This document shows positions 53,925 through 64,000 of a stretch of DNA of 64,000 nucleotides, piece by piece. The DNA comes from Apteryx mantelli (Eukaryota; Chordata; Aves; Apterygiformes; Apterygidae). A model generated the notes under the pieces. It was not told the DNA's origin. It worked only from the letters and a program-made list of their open reading frames with translations, and did not search any database. Both the position numbers and the translations under genes were made by a program. Location: positions 40,635,684 to 40,699,683 of the forward strand of contig NC_089982.1 in the NCBI RefSeq assembly GCF_036417845.1. Direction: 5' to 3'. Numbering within the stretch: the stretch's first letter is position 1; each line of letters begins with the position of its first letter.

Positions 53925-54145
53925 TGTATAGAATATATACATATATTATATACAAAATACACATACAAATGTGTGTATTACATATGTATATATGTGTATA
54001 CATATATTCTGTATATATAAAATGCTATATGTATGTATACACATACATGTATGCACATGTATATGTATGTATCCACACATAAAAATACACATACAGGCAT
54101 ACACACCACATTATTAGATGTCTCAGTATACACGTATATACACGG
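53925..54145. repeat. Compound TA/CA/GTAT microsatellite
   Basis: Alternating purine-pyrimidine DNA of mixed TATA, CACA, GTAT and ATGTAT words over about 200 bp, ending next to the FNIP2 CpG island. Prone to length change and to Z-DNA or cruciform structure. Confidence 0.85.
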
Positions 54146-54280
54146 CTTTGTCTCTCCCTGCAGCCGGATACCCGCGAAGGCCTCTCTGTTCCCGCCGCCC
54201 CCCACCCCGACAACGGCCGCGGCGCTTCGCGCGAGGCACAGAGGGTCGTGCCCCTTTAAGGCTGGCTCCGGGCGCTTTAC

Positions 54281-54286
54281 CACGTG
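54281..54286. promoter_or_regulatory. FNIP2: CACGTG E-box in FNIP2 promoter
   Basis: Perfect palindromic E-box, the core of the CLEAR element bound by TFEB/TFE3/MITF and also by MYC/MAX or USF. FNIP2 is a known TFE3/TFEB target in mammals; function here is inferred. Confidence 0.55.
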
Positions 54287-54378
54287 CTGGGGGCGGGGCC
54301 CGGGGCGCGGCGCAGCCAATGGAGAGCGCCCGAGGGGGGCGGTGTGTCCGCGTCCCCGTGCCTGTCGCGCGGCGGCTG

Positions 54379-54417
54379 GCGGCGCGGCGCGGCGCGGCGC
54401 GGCGCGGCGCGGCGCGT
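54379..54417. repeat. (GGCGC)n pentanucleotide repeat
   Basis: About seven perfect GGCGC units in the FNIP2 promoter or 5' UTR, flanked by GGCGGCT and GTCCCG. Confidence 0.9.
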
Positions 54418-54464
54418 CCCGCGGGAGAGCGCTGTCAGCGCCGCCGGGCGGGCTCGGCCCCTCG

Positions 54465-54474
54465 GTCAGGTGAC
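54465..54474. promoter_or_regulatory. FNIP2: GTCAGGTGAC, CLEAR-like imperfect E-box
   Basis: Differs by one base from the palindromic CLEAR core GTCACGTGAC. It lies about 190 bp upstream of the FNIP2 ATG, probably close to the start site. Confidence 0.4.
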
Positions 54475-54544
54475 TGGCGGCCGCCGGCAGCGGCGCGGCG
54501 CGGCTGAGCGAGCCGGCCGGCGCTCCCCTCGCCTTCTCCGCGCA

Positions 54545-54604
54545 ATGCTGGGCGTCTCCGCGGCGGCGGGGATGCTGCCGCGGCCGCCGCCCGCCGCCAA
54601 GTGA
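54545..54604 (+). other. FNIP2: Upstream open reading frame in FNIP2 5' leader
   Basis: An ATG opens a 19-codon frame (MLGVSAAAGMLPRPPPAAK) ending TGA at 54602-54604, 57 bp before the FNIP2 ATG. If transcription starts upstream of 54545, this uORF could limit FNIP2 translation. The leader extent is not known from sequence. Confidence 0.5.
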
Positions 54605-54661
54605 GCCGCCGCGTGAGGCAGCGCGCGGCCGGGGCCGGGGCGGCGGGGGCAGGGCGGCAGC

Positions 54662-54756
54662 ATGGCCCCCACCCTGCTGCAGAAGCTCTTCAACAAAAGG
54701 GGCGGCGGCGCCGCGGCTCCCCACGGCAGGGCCCCGGGGGAGGGGCCCGCCTTCAG
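54662..54756 (+). CDS. FNIP2: Folliculin-interacting protein 2, first coding exon (partial gene)
   Basis: FNIP2 binds folliculin; the complex acts on Rag GTPases at the lysosome and links AMPK, mTORC1 and TFEB/TFE3 signalling. The exon encodes [20 protein letters not shown] and then [11 protein letters not shown] plus two bases, before [20 protein letters not shown] is the conserved FNIP N terminus. The Gly/Ala segment after it is shorter than I recall for human. The phase (two bases, AG) fits the human exon boundary. The ATG context is GCAGCATGG. Later exons lie beyond the window; none was found up to 64000. Synteny with PPID supports FNIP2 over FNIP1. Confidence 0.92.
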
Positions 54757-57350
54757 GTGAGCGCCGGGGAAGGGCCGGGGCGCCCCGCGCTCCCCCCCCG
54801 CGGGGTGGCCGTTGGGGCGGCCGTTGGGGCGGGCGGGGAGGAGGAGACCACTGGCTCGCGGCGCGCTGCCGGGCACCGCGGCTCCGGCGTGCCGCAGTCC
54901 CCGCTTGCGGGGTCCCCCTCTCCCAGGCATCGGCAGGGGGAGCCCGCCCGAGGGGAGGCGGCCGGGCGGCACGGCTGCCTCGGCGTGGCCTCTTCCCCCC
55001 CGTTTTTCCCCCCTTGTTTGATCTCCCAGCCATTTTATAGCTGCGTTGGAGGTCTCACGCTCGCGAGCCGCGTAGGTCTTGCCACTCTGCCCCGCAGGAG
55101 CACGGGAGAGAAATGCCACACCTGGCTTGCTCTCTCTCGGCATTTGTATGCGATTACTATGATAGCACGTCTTCAAGCCTCTTCATCGCAGGAAAATTAA
55201 AATTGGCTCAATTGTTGTGACCTAAATAAATGCTTGTAATCTGATGACCCGGTGAGAGTCAGGTACCTTTCACTGCTCTTTGCTTGTGATGTCACAAATC
55301 CTCACAGGAGAAAATAATCAGCTATTATTACTTAATTACTTATGTGATCTTTATCTGATATTGGGTTATCGCTATTTTCTAAACCTTCAGGGGCAGCCTT
55401 TTGCTCAGGTCAGTGGTTTGGAGCTATGTTACTGCTTAGTGTCTGTTCTGCTCACAATACCAAACCAGTCCTGTTGAGAAGAGTGCCTGTCACAAGCATG
55501 TCCAGTAACCTCTGTGTTGTCATCTTTCTGTTCTTGACTGGTCTTGTGGTCAGATAATATATGGGATTGAATTAGAGTCTGGACTTTCACTGCTGAAACT
55601 ATTAGGAATGCTTAGGGAAGGCAGGAAATATCTCTTATCTATTGAGCAAGTGCCATAGTGCAAGTATGAAAGATCACTGTCACCAAGCCACTTTGGTTTC
55701 AAAGATGATCTATGTGGACCGTAGCCATACGTGTGGCCAAAGTTACAAGATCGTGGTGAAAGATGGAGTCACATCAACCTGCTTTAGGATGTTTGGGTTA
55801 CAAGGTGATTCCTGTAAAAGTGATAGGGTACTGCACTGGTGCCACATTCATACTAGACACCAAGGCTGGTGAATTTGGGGAGACTGTAGTGTCTATATAC
55901 TCTATTTGCTAGTTATTCTTTGTAGCATTCATCCACATTAGGAATTAAGGATCTTTTTAGTTTGAAAGAAAACAAAGCTGTTTTCTACATTTAAACTGAG
56001 TGGCAATTTCTGAGTCACTCTTAATATTTTGCCTTGTACTTAAAATCTCTTCAAAATACTTTGTATCAGAGATGCAAAAACAGATTAATGCTGTTAATTT
56101 TAGTTTTAAGGTTCTTGGATTTTTTGAGGAGCTCCATGCATGCAAATCCTGTGCACAATGTGTGTCCCATTTAAAGTCAATAAAATTGCTCTGTCTGGGA
56201 TCTAACCTCTATCTGGGAGGTTAGAGCCTATTTTTTTTCTTCCTCCTATTCCTTAAGTTTGATATTGCACACTTGGTTTTTCAATTTGAATATCATTTAA
56301 ATGATGTGACAATTTAAACAAAAATGGTTGTAATTAAACAGTATTATAAGTAATCATTATTCTCTTTATTCACCACCCCCCCCCTTTCCCTGTTTTGTTT
56401 TGGCATATTTAAGGTTAATAAAGTTGTTAGAAGGATTTGGGATGTGTGTGTGGGGGGGGTTGCCTTTTAATATTTCATTAAGTTTCTTTCTTCATTATAA
56501 TCTTTACATGTGCTGCAAGACTTTCTTTTCAGTGGTCTTTTAGTGACTTGCAGAAGCATACTTATTGGGTCTTAGAAGCTATACTACAACTTTCTAATAA
56601 GCTTTCTGTTGAATAGTAATCTCTGTTTAAATGGAAATATATGATTGGACCTAAGTAAAGGGAAAGACTTCCTCCTTCAGTAACCTCTGTATTAAGCATG
56701 TATTGCTGGTCACTGTTAGAGGCAGAGTAGTGGAATCAGTCTTTGATCTAATGGCAAGCTTTTTTTTTTTTTAATGATTTTTAGCTATTTTTATTCCTTC
56801 TCCATGCTTTGGTTAGTGAGTTCCCGTCACGTTCAGTATCTGTCTTGCTGCATATGGCTCCCTTAAGTGGCCCTGTGAGATCCTTGATAATATGTATCCC
56901 TGCAACTTGAATTGTTATGAAACTCTTGGAAGCCTGCATGTCTTCTTACACACCACCTCACCCAAAGCTATAACAAAATCATTGAAGATGTCTTTATTAG
57001 ATATTACCTCCTTTAATTTACTTTGAAGACTTTTTCTCCCAAATATGCAGTTGGGAAGATTTTTAATGTTCTAACCTCTTGTCTAGAAGTTGTGTTGCAG
57101 AGAGTCCCTAACGAGGCTTGAGACTTGCCTGTAACAAGTTCTGTTTTTGTTCGTTCCATTGTCCTGCTTTCCTTTAACTAAAGCTAAAATGTGACCAGAT
57201 ATCAGAGCTGCTTCCTCTCTTTGGTTCTGAAGAGAAAAGCAAGCTTCAAATTCCATGCTACTTACCAGGACAAGCTGGCACAGGCTTGTAGAAAAAAAAA
57301 AGAGATGTGGTGTGTATAGCTGAACGTGAAGCCACAGGGAGTGGTTTCCT

Positions 57351-57637
57351 GGGTGCCTCAGCATTAGCATTTTAATTTGGATAAGGAGTGCACTTTTCAA
57401 AAAAACCTCCCAATTGTCTCCACTTAGGCTCACAGAGTCAAGTGGCTTCAGTGTGCAGACTAGATTCCTTTGGATTAAACAAATGAGAATATGTGCTCCA
57501 ACCACTAATGGGCGTTCAGTCCTTGGGACCAGACTAGAACGGGCCGAAAGATGTAGTGTGGGTGTCAGGTCCGTAGCACCAGTTAATTCACTCTGTGGAT
57601 CTAGTCTGCGCTGCATGCTAATGTAAGCACAACCCTT
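57351..57637 (+). mobile_element. Old interspersed repeat, copy B of a MITE-like family
   Basis: Homologous to copies A and C. The left end reads GGGTGCCTCAGCATTAGCAT; the right end, reversed, reads GGGTTGTGCTTACATTAGCA, so the ends are inverted repeats. A second internal inverted pair, GCAGACTAGAT at 57455-57465 and ATCTAGTCTGC at 57599-57609, would form a stem. Structure suggests a nonautonomous DNA transposon. The 177-codon minus frame at 57616-57083 mostly overlaps this repeat and is not a gene. Confidence 0.75.
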
Positions 57638-59764
57638 ACTTGCTGGGTTAGGAAAAAGTAAACATGAGGTATAGATCTTAATATAGAGCTATTAGGATAG
57701 TAGGACTTTCTACTGGCCTGTGCCTCCCTGCAAAATAATGGAAATACTGGTTTTGAATTTGATGTTAGAAGGGTAGTATTTAGATTTGTAGAATATTTTA
57801 ATTATTTCTAAAGAGAGAAATTAGAAACCAGCTGGGGAACAGACAGATATTTGTGATGTAATACTGTATTTTTTTTCAAAACAGTTTTGTGCACAGATCT
57901 TCAGCTTCTGTTTTTTATTATTACTGCTTTCTGCTTCCCTTAAATAAAATATATATGTATACCTTTCAACAAAGAAGCTTGATTGACTGCAGTCTAATAT
58001 CTTTCTTTTTACCTCTAATTTTGAGAATCCCTAATTACTTCACATGTGAGAAATGGGTATTTACGTGTACCTAAGATTCCCTTAAAATATTTCTTATTCC
58101 CTTATCAACTGTTACTTCCCTTAGAAGATTGAGTTAGTGTGTTTTAGTACATATTTTGGAGTGCTAGCAGGGCCATGTGCCCAGCAAAAAGCCAGTTATT
58201 ACTGCAAAAACAAAACATCCCCCTCTCCTAGCATTTTAAGTTTTAGGGATGAAGCGGGATATTTAATAAGCCCATAGTGTTTCAAAACTAGAATATCTCT
58301 GGTGCTAACTGAATACTTGAGTAAGGTACTGGGAAATGGCTTTAAAGAAATTAATATGGGTTGCAGGTGGTTTGATTGTACTTAAATTTACAGCAGTTCA
58401 TCTGTAATTGTTCTTATTTGACTCTAAAATGATACTTCACATGAATGCTTTGCTGTATTTCTCAACATGAAAGTTTGAAGTTCTCCTTAAACTGAGGGCT
58501 AAGATTTTACAAATCTCCTAACAAGGGATGAAACTAGTATATGAAGAGCCTATATCCAGGGCATGTAAGAATGAAGAGAAATGTCTCAGACTTCTTGAAA
58601 GATTAGCCTTTCACTGCTAAATGTATTGTTCCTGCATGCTAATCTCCGATAAGTTTTCTTTGATATTGGCATGTGTAGCAAAGGGATGTTGAAAATAGGA
58701 AACAATTTCACTTCATATAAATTCTGTAAAATGTGAGATTGTGGTATTTCAGCTAGGTTTAAAACTTGCAATCAGGCTATTGCTTCAGCTTTAAATATCA
58801 GTTGCTCCTTCTGATATCTATAATGGAACAGATGTCATGTTGTAACTGCAGGATATCAGTCTGGTAACAGTTTGTTAGCTTTGGTGTATGAGATCATTTG
58901 TTTGGCAGTTGATACTAGTAATTACTTTGGTCATAGTGCTAAAATGCTTGGTGAGATCCTACTCACTAAGCATTATTTCACAGCGTTTATTACCAGCCTG
59001 GCAATATTCCACCCTCTGAAAAAGGAAAGAAAGCAGTAGCGAGCTCCGAGTTTGCTAGTATGTCATTTTGTTTTATCTTCGTTAAAATGAAACACTCCTT
59101 AGTAAATTCTTGTAGCCTAGCTGGGTTTCTCTTGAGCTTGCAGCTTTGCAGACATCCAAAGAGCAATAAAGCTACTAACCACCTATGTACATCTTCACAC
59201 ATGGATTATACCTCTACATATCTTGTTGTAAATCCTTTAAAAGGCATTTGAAAAAAATCACAAAAACTCTATTTTATATGCTGTAGGAAGGGAAATTAAA
59301 CCCAGGGTCAGCTCTGAGCATGGGGGCAGGGAATGTTAAACTGCAAGTGTTGGCTGTGTACCTCTTTACTGACAGCTGAAGATGAACCTTAAGGTGCAGT
59401 ATTATACCTCTGTTCTGACAGTAGCCTTTCTTCAGTAATGAAAGCTAAAAAGTAAGTTCTGCTGAAAGATTTATTACAGTCTCGCTCAAGACAACAGCTT
59501 GGTGAGGAAGTGACTGAAAGTATGGTCTTTTGACATGGAAACTAGGCTTCCAGCCCGGGGCTCTTTTGGAGGAAAGCAAGCAAAAACCCAAGTCCTTTGG
59601 CTTTTGAGCTTTGCAGGAATAAAGGCTGTTCTCCCTCTTAAATTGTTTGGATTTCCCCTCCCCCTCCACGCTTCTGTCACTGAACAACCTGGTTTCTTTT
59701 AGCCTTTCTATGAGATAAACTCATTCCCTTTTAAGGTTGCAGGAAGAGATCCCTGTTGTGTGTG

Positions 59765-59794
59765 TTTTTTTTTTTTTTTTTTTAAAAAAAAAAA
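59765..59794. repeat. T19-A11 homopolymer palindrome
   Basis: Nineteen T directly followed by eleven A, giving a 22-bp perfect T11-A11 palindrome in FNIP2 intron 1. Confidence 0.9.
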
Positions 59795-62700
59795 CCTCAG
59801 GCACCTAAAAAGCTGTGTGAAAACGTATAAGCTACTGACATTCCAGGAGGGACCTTGGTTATTTCATTTACTTCCATGAAAAGATGCATTTCATCTGGCT
59901 CAGCAAGTTGTTTTCCCAGTGGGCTTATCTTGTTTCTGTTCTATGAGTAATTTATTTATGTTGCATAACCAGCTAGTTGTGTGTTTCTACACACCTGACT
60001 TAAAAATTTGATGTGTGATTGGATAGCAGGTAGTTGATGCTGTATTCTTAGGGTACTCTTGCCATTCACATGTCTAAGACTGAGTAGGTGAGTGCTCTGC
60101 CACATACTGTGCTCAGTATAAAGTGATTCAGGGTATTGTAGCAAGAGAAGGCCTTGGGGCTATCTACACTTATCAGTAGCATGTCTGTAAAGAGAACACA
60201 TTACAATCTAAAGCAATGATGCTAATACTGTAAGCAAATACTTGCTTGTTGACATAAATGGATCAATTTGAGTGAGAAAATAGAGCTGCTTTGGGCTTGA
60301 AAAATTTGGATATTCATTCATAATAGATGAATTCATAGAGAAACTTTTTAAAAGCTGATGCAGAGCCTTCTTGCCAGTAGAGGCTAACTTCACTAGACTT
60401 TTATGTAAATTTAGTTGTAGTAACAGAATAGCTTTATTAAAACTTGAGAGGGAAAGAAGATGACAGAGGTTTGACAGAAATGTTGTAGTCATTAGTCATC
60501 ATGTTATCCTGCTTTGACATAGTGGGATGTAGATGTGTGTGGTAGTGGCCTTTCACTGTAGTTTTGGTCCTAGCAGTGAGTAACAGCAGACTGAAAGCCC
60601 TGTGCAAACGAACGCCACTAAATAGCTGTGTGAGAAGGGGCCAGAAAATGTAGTAGTTATTTTCAGAACAAGAAATAAACTGCTTTTATGGCCTTTCAGT
60701 ACTTTTCCTGTGGCATTTGGAAGCCAGAAGGCTGCTACAGTGAAGCTGCTGAGGACTTTTCTTTGCAAAGAGAATTACTTGGTTGAATACTGGCTACATG
60801 TGCTACAAACCTTAGTGAGATACCTGCTCCTTTAGCTATTCTTTTTGACAGTCACAATCATTTGCTCTTGTCCGTGAGCTACTTTGCACCTTACTGGTGT
60901 TCAGGGATAGCTTCTGAAGGGAAGATTTGGGTTTAGAGCCATGTGTGACATCTTACATTTTCAACAGTTGTTTCTACTAAGTACATCCTTGATTAAGACC
61001 ACATCTATAACTGTAATGTGTCACTTTGTCAAAGTGCTATAAGGAGAATGTTTTCAGAGTATCCTAATTATCAGTATTTGCTATGTGAAGGTTTCCATTT
61101 GTTAGGTGAAAGATGAGTTTGATTCTGTAGGGTGGTGGTGAACAGCCTTGCTAGAGAGAATAAGTGAGAAAAGGAGGACTCTGAATCGGACATTTCTTTT
61201 GTGAAGACAGAAGATGTGTCTGTCTACACCCTCCCACGCCCTTCCTGTGGATTACTACTGCTCTGGCAAACAAGCTGAACATGGCTGTTCACCTTGGTTT
61301 GCCTGTCATGAATCATCTCTTCTGTGTTCTGCTTCTCGTTCTTACTCTTTAGGCTCAGGTTGTTCTCTGTTCTACTTTCTCCTCCTCTAACAGTGCTTAT
61401 ATCTCTTGCATCACTCCATCTGCCCCATCTGTATGTGTCTGTCGCTCAGACACCATAGCAATGTCATGTTTTCATCTACAAGATCTGGGTCACAAGACAA
61501 GCTTCAGCACAGATTGCGAAGCATCCTGCCGAGGCACTGAGAGGCCTAGCTTAGTAGTTTCATTTGTAATGCCTGTGCCTTCCCAATTACACTTAGGGCA
61601 AGTACTGGTGCTTTCTGGTGCTTTTACATAATAAACAGCCAAAATATTTCTGTTTTGCCAGTCAGCGCACTTTCAGGGTATGGGTAAAATCTTATGATTG
61701 CATTGATTATATGGACATGATGAGAGTTCTACATCACACTTACTGCTGTTAAAACTTGCTCGTGATTTTTCCTTCCATAGATTGCACTGAAGTGAAATTT
61801 GAACTCTGTGTGATGTAATTACTGAACCAGTTCAGAGCTTTCTCTGCAGTGTGTTCTCACTTAAATGTATTGCAGTTCAACTTCTCTCCTCCAAGGTGCT
61901 CAGTGAATTTTCACATGTGCTAAAGAAATCAGCCATATTAAGTAAACAAGCTGTCAGTATTTATTTACCTTTCTAATAGGGGTGCTAACAGGCTCAATTT
62001 GATGTTAGCACTCTCAAATTACAAGTTTGAACAGTTTACTATAGTATAGTACTTTATAGTGAAGTCTGAAGGATTGTTGCATAATCACTCCTAGCTTTTA
62101 TTATCATCAAGTCTGCTGACTGTCTTATCAAAGAAAAAAGTGTCTTGAATGAACTTGGTGCTCTGGATTTCTATTAGGAGTCTTTGCACTGAGTTCTGAA
62201 TCTGGATATTATCTAACACTTGAAATGTGTCAGCTTTTGGGGCTGGGTATGTGAGTGCACAGCTCCAGGGGTACAGGAAAACTAAGCAAAGTGCATTTGT
62301 TAATCCCTTCCAAGGAAACCCATGAGAGAATGACCTACAAACTCATGAATGTGTAGTTCTAAGTGGGTTATTCTTGAATTATTCTTTCACTGAATGTGGA
62401 TCACTTTACAAAAGTTAATAAAATGTCATAATGTTAAAACCTTGTCTGGTCTGGAAAAGCAGATTTTCACAAGCCTTTGTAACTGTCAACAGAGATGAAT
62501 TCATCTACATCTTAATGATCATACATTTCTGTGTTACCTGGTGGTGTGGACACATGAACTGACCCAGCTGTTGCTGATCATTGAGCACTTGTATCTGCCA
62601 CCTTTGCTTGCCTTTCCTTTCATATTCACACAAAATGACCATTTTCTAAGATCTTCACATTTAACTCTCTAACTTGCACTTGACTTGTGCTTTAAAAAGA

Positions 62701-64000
62701 AAAAAAAAAAATCTCCCATAGAAAGGGTTGTAGACCTTTTGTTTCTGAAATCCTGGCTTGTTCAACAGAACTGTGTTAAACAAGCTGGGCAGATAACCTG
62801 CGAGAAAGGAGGGTTGGTAACTCCTGGTGCAGGCACAAGGAAGAAGCAAGTTAGAAGCAGAAACCATTCTGCCCAGTTGAACAGCAAAAGTTCATGTCTG
62901 TTTTGAAGCTATGTTTTAAGGCTCAGTTTTTGGCAAATTGCTGCAGTGGTTTAAGATGCTGTGACCTTCTCCCATACTGTGTGGGAATTGATTCTTTGCT
63001 GGAGATTATCACTTCCAGAGCAGATAGTGTGCTGGAGCTGCCCTCAGTCATGTCCAGGTCAGTGGTATAACCACTTTGTGTTGAGCTACTGGACTTTACA
63101 CAGAAGTGGTTGAGGAGGGCTCATATGTTCTAGTCCTCAGCTCTGTTGAGAGGGCTGTAATGAAGAGCTGGGAACTGGTGATGACTTCAGTTCACTTAGC
63201 AGACAACTGCAGTGGCATGTATCTGTGCTTTTACTTGATCTTGGCTTTTTGCCTGGAGGAAGTTGAGCTTACATGGTAGTCAGCTGAAACAGCTACAGGA
63301 GTGCCAAATCTGCCTTACCAACCATTAAAAGAGTTTCTAAATCACAGCAAGGTAAAGAGTGGGAAAAATTAACCCTCTCTGATTGTGAAGATATCATGTA
63401 TAATGTCTGGCCGTGGATATATACGGCATGCTTATTAAGCACTAAAAAAACATTTCATGCATGATTCCAAATTCCAGAGTGAGTGAATAATACTTGATGA
63501 CTTTAGTTTTTTGGGACAGTTGAGGATACAAGTGTCACCCACTGTGGACTACATCAGACTACTGTTTAGTTCAGGAACAATTTGGGTACTAAACTTGTGC
63601 TCAGAACTCCCTATGTTCAGTCTTGCATACAGGAATATGTTTGGGAATGCTTTTGAATGGAAGTAGAAAAATAACGTGTATTTTTAAAAAATAGCTTTTT
63701 TATGCCATTTTTACTGGGCACTTGATAATTCTAAAATGGCTATGTATAGCTGGACTGTACAATGTGCCCGGGGTAAGTTTGCAGTGGAAAGGAAAATGGG
63801 AATAGAATATTCATAGTGGGCTTTTTTTTAACATTTGGTCAACTCTATGAACCTGCTTAGGCAGTTGATGCTACATTTGCCAGGTTTGTCTGTCTTAGGT
63901 AAAAAGCACTTGGGTGGAATGTCAAAGATAACCTGAACCTCTGAATTAAACTTTGTTTACTGCTTAAAGGAGTAATTGCATATTTGTGTTCAAAAGGGGT

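Larger units (their letters stand above)
54170..55010. promoter_or_regulatory. FNIP2: CpG island and FNIP2 promoter/first exon
   Basis: GC- and CpG-dense block around FNIP2 exon 1. Upstream of the ATG it has a CACGTG E-box (54281), a GC box GGGGGCGGGGCC (54289-54300), CCAAT (54316-54320) and GTCAGGTGAC (54465-54474). No TATA box is evident in the island. Confidence 0.85.
54757..64000 (+). other. FNIP2: FNIP2 intron 1 (start of)
   Basis: More than 9 kb without a recognisable exon. It contains MITE-like copy B (57351-57637), a T19-A11 palindromic homopolymer (59765-59794), C- and G-runs near 56380-56460 and otherwise unremarkable AT-rich sequence. A long first intron is usual for this gene. 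Confidence 0.75.

Noticed and set aside
53978-55200. Long open frames of 200-351 codons around the FNIP2 island
   Set aside because: The same CpG-island composition effect, partly running into microsatellite; only FNIP2 exon 1 has family support.
57083-57616. 177-codon open frame on the minus strand
   Set aside because: It mostly overlaps MITE-like copy B, has no recognisable domain and no splice or conservation signal; a chance frame.

Overview
The window is nuclear DNA from a vertebrate, most likely a bird. It holds five protein genes with spliced exons and GT-AG introns, three CpG islands, a CR1 LINE fragment at the left edge and few other transposons. Gene order matches human 4q32.1: RXFP1, C4orf46, ETFDH, PPID, FNIP2. 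Short introns, short intergenic gaps and CR1 as the only sizeable recent repeat fit an avian genome; a crocodilian or turtle is less likely. The species cannot be named from the sequence alone.

Layout. Positions 1-1075 are a 5'-truncated antisense CR1 reverse transcriptase fragment inside an RXFP1 intron. RXFP1 (+) contributes its last six coding exons, from two leucine-rich-repeat exons through the seven-helix domain to the stop at 9429. C4orf46 (-) is complete in two exons (11789-12339) and meets the RXFP1 3' end tail to tail. C4orf46 and ETFDH share a 573-bp CpG-rich promoter between their start codons (12340-12912), which carries three ZNF143/THAP11-like motifs. ETFDH (+) is complete in 13 coding exons (12913-31443, 619 codons). 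PPID (-) is complete in 10 exons (46954 down to 32432, 371 codons); the ETFDH and PPID poly(A) signals are under 400 bp apart. About 7.7 kb separates PPID from FNIP2 (+), whose first coding exon (54662-54756) lies in a third CpG island. The rest of the window to 64000 is FNIP2 intron 1.

Functions. ETFDH passes electrons from electron-transfer flavoprotein to ubiquinone in mitochondria. PPID (cyclophilin 40) is an Hsp90 co-chaperone with peptidyl-prolyl isomerase activity. RXFP1 is the relaxin receptor. FNIP2 partners folliculin in nutrient and lysosome signalling. C4orf46 is a small conserved protein of unclear role. The genes do not form one pathway; their association is ancient vertebrate synteny with paired promoters and abutting 3' ends.

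The most useful non-genic observation is an old interspersed repeat family of about 290-345 bp with inverted-repeat-like ends, present in three copies (21655-21996 minus; 51733-52076 plus; 57351-57637 plus). A fossil CR1-like fragment lies near 48230-48560. I found no evidence of a novel multi-gene system; the coding content is conserved vertebrate housekeeping and receptor genes.
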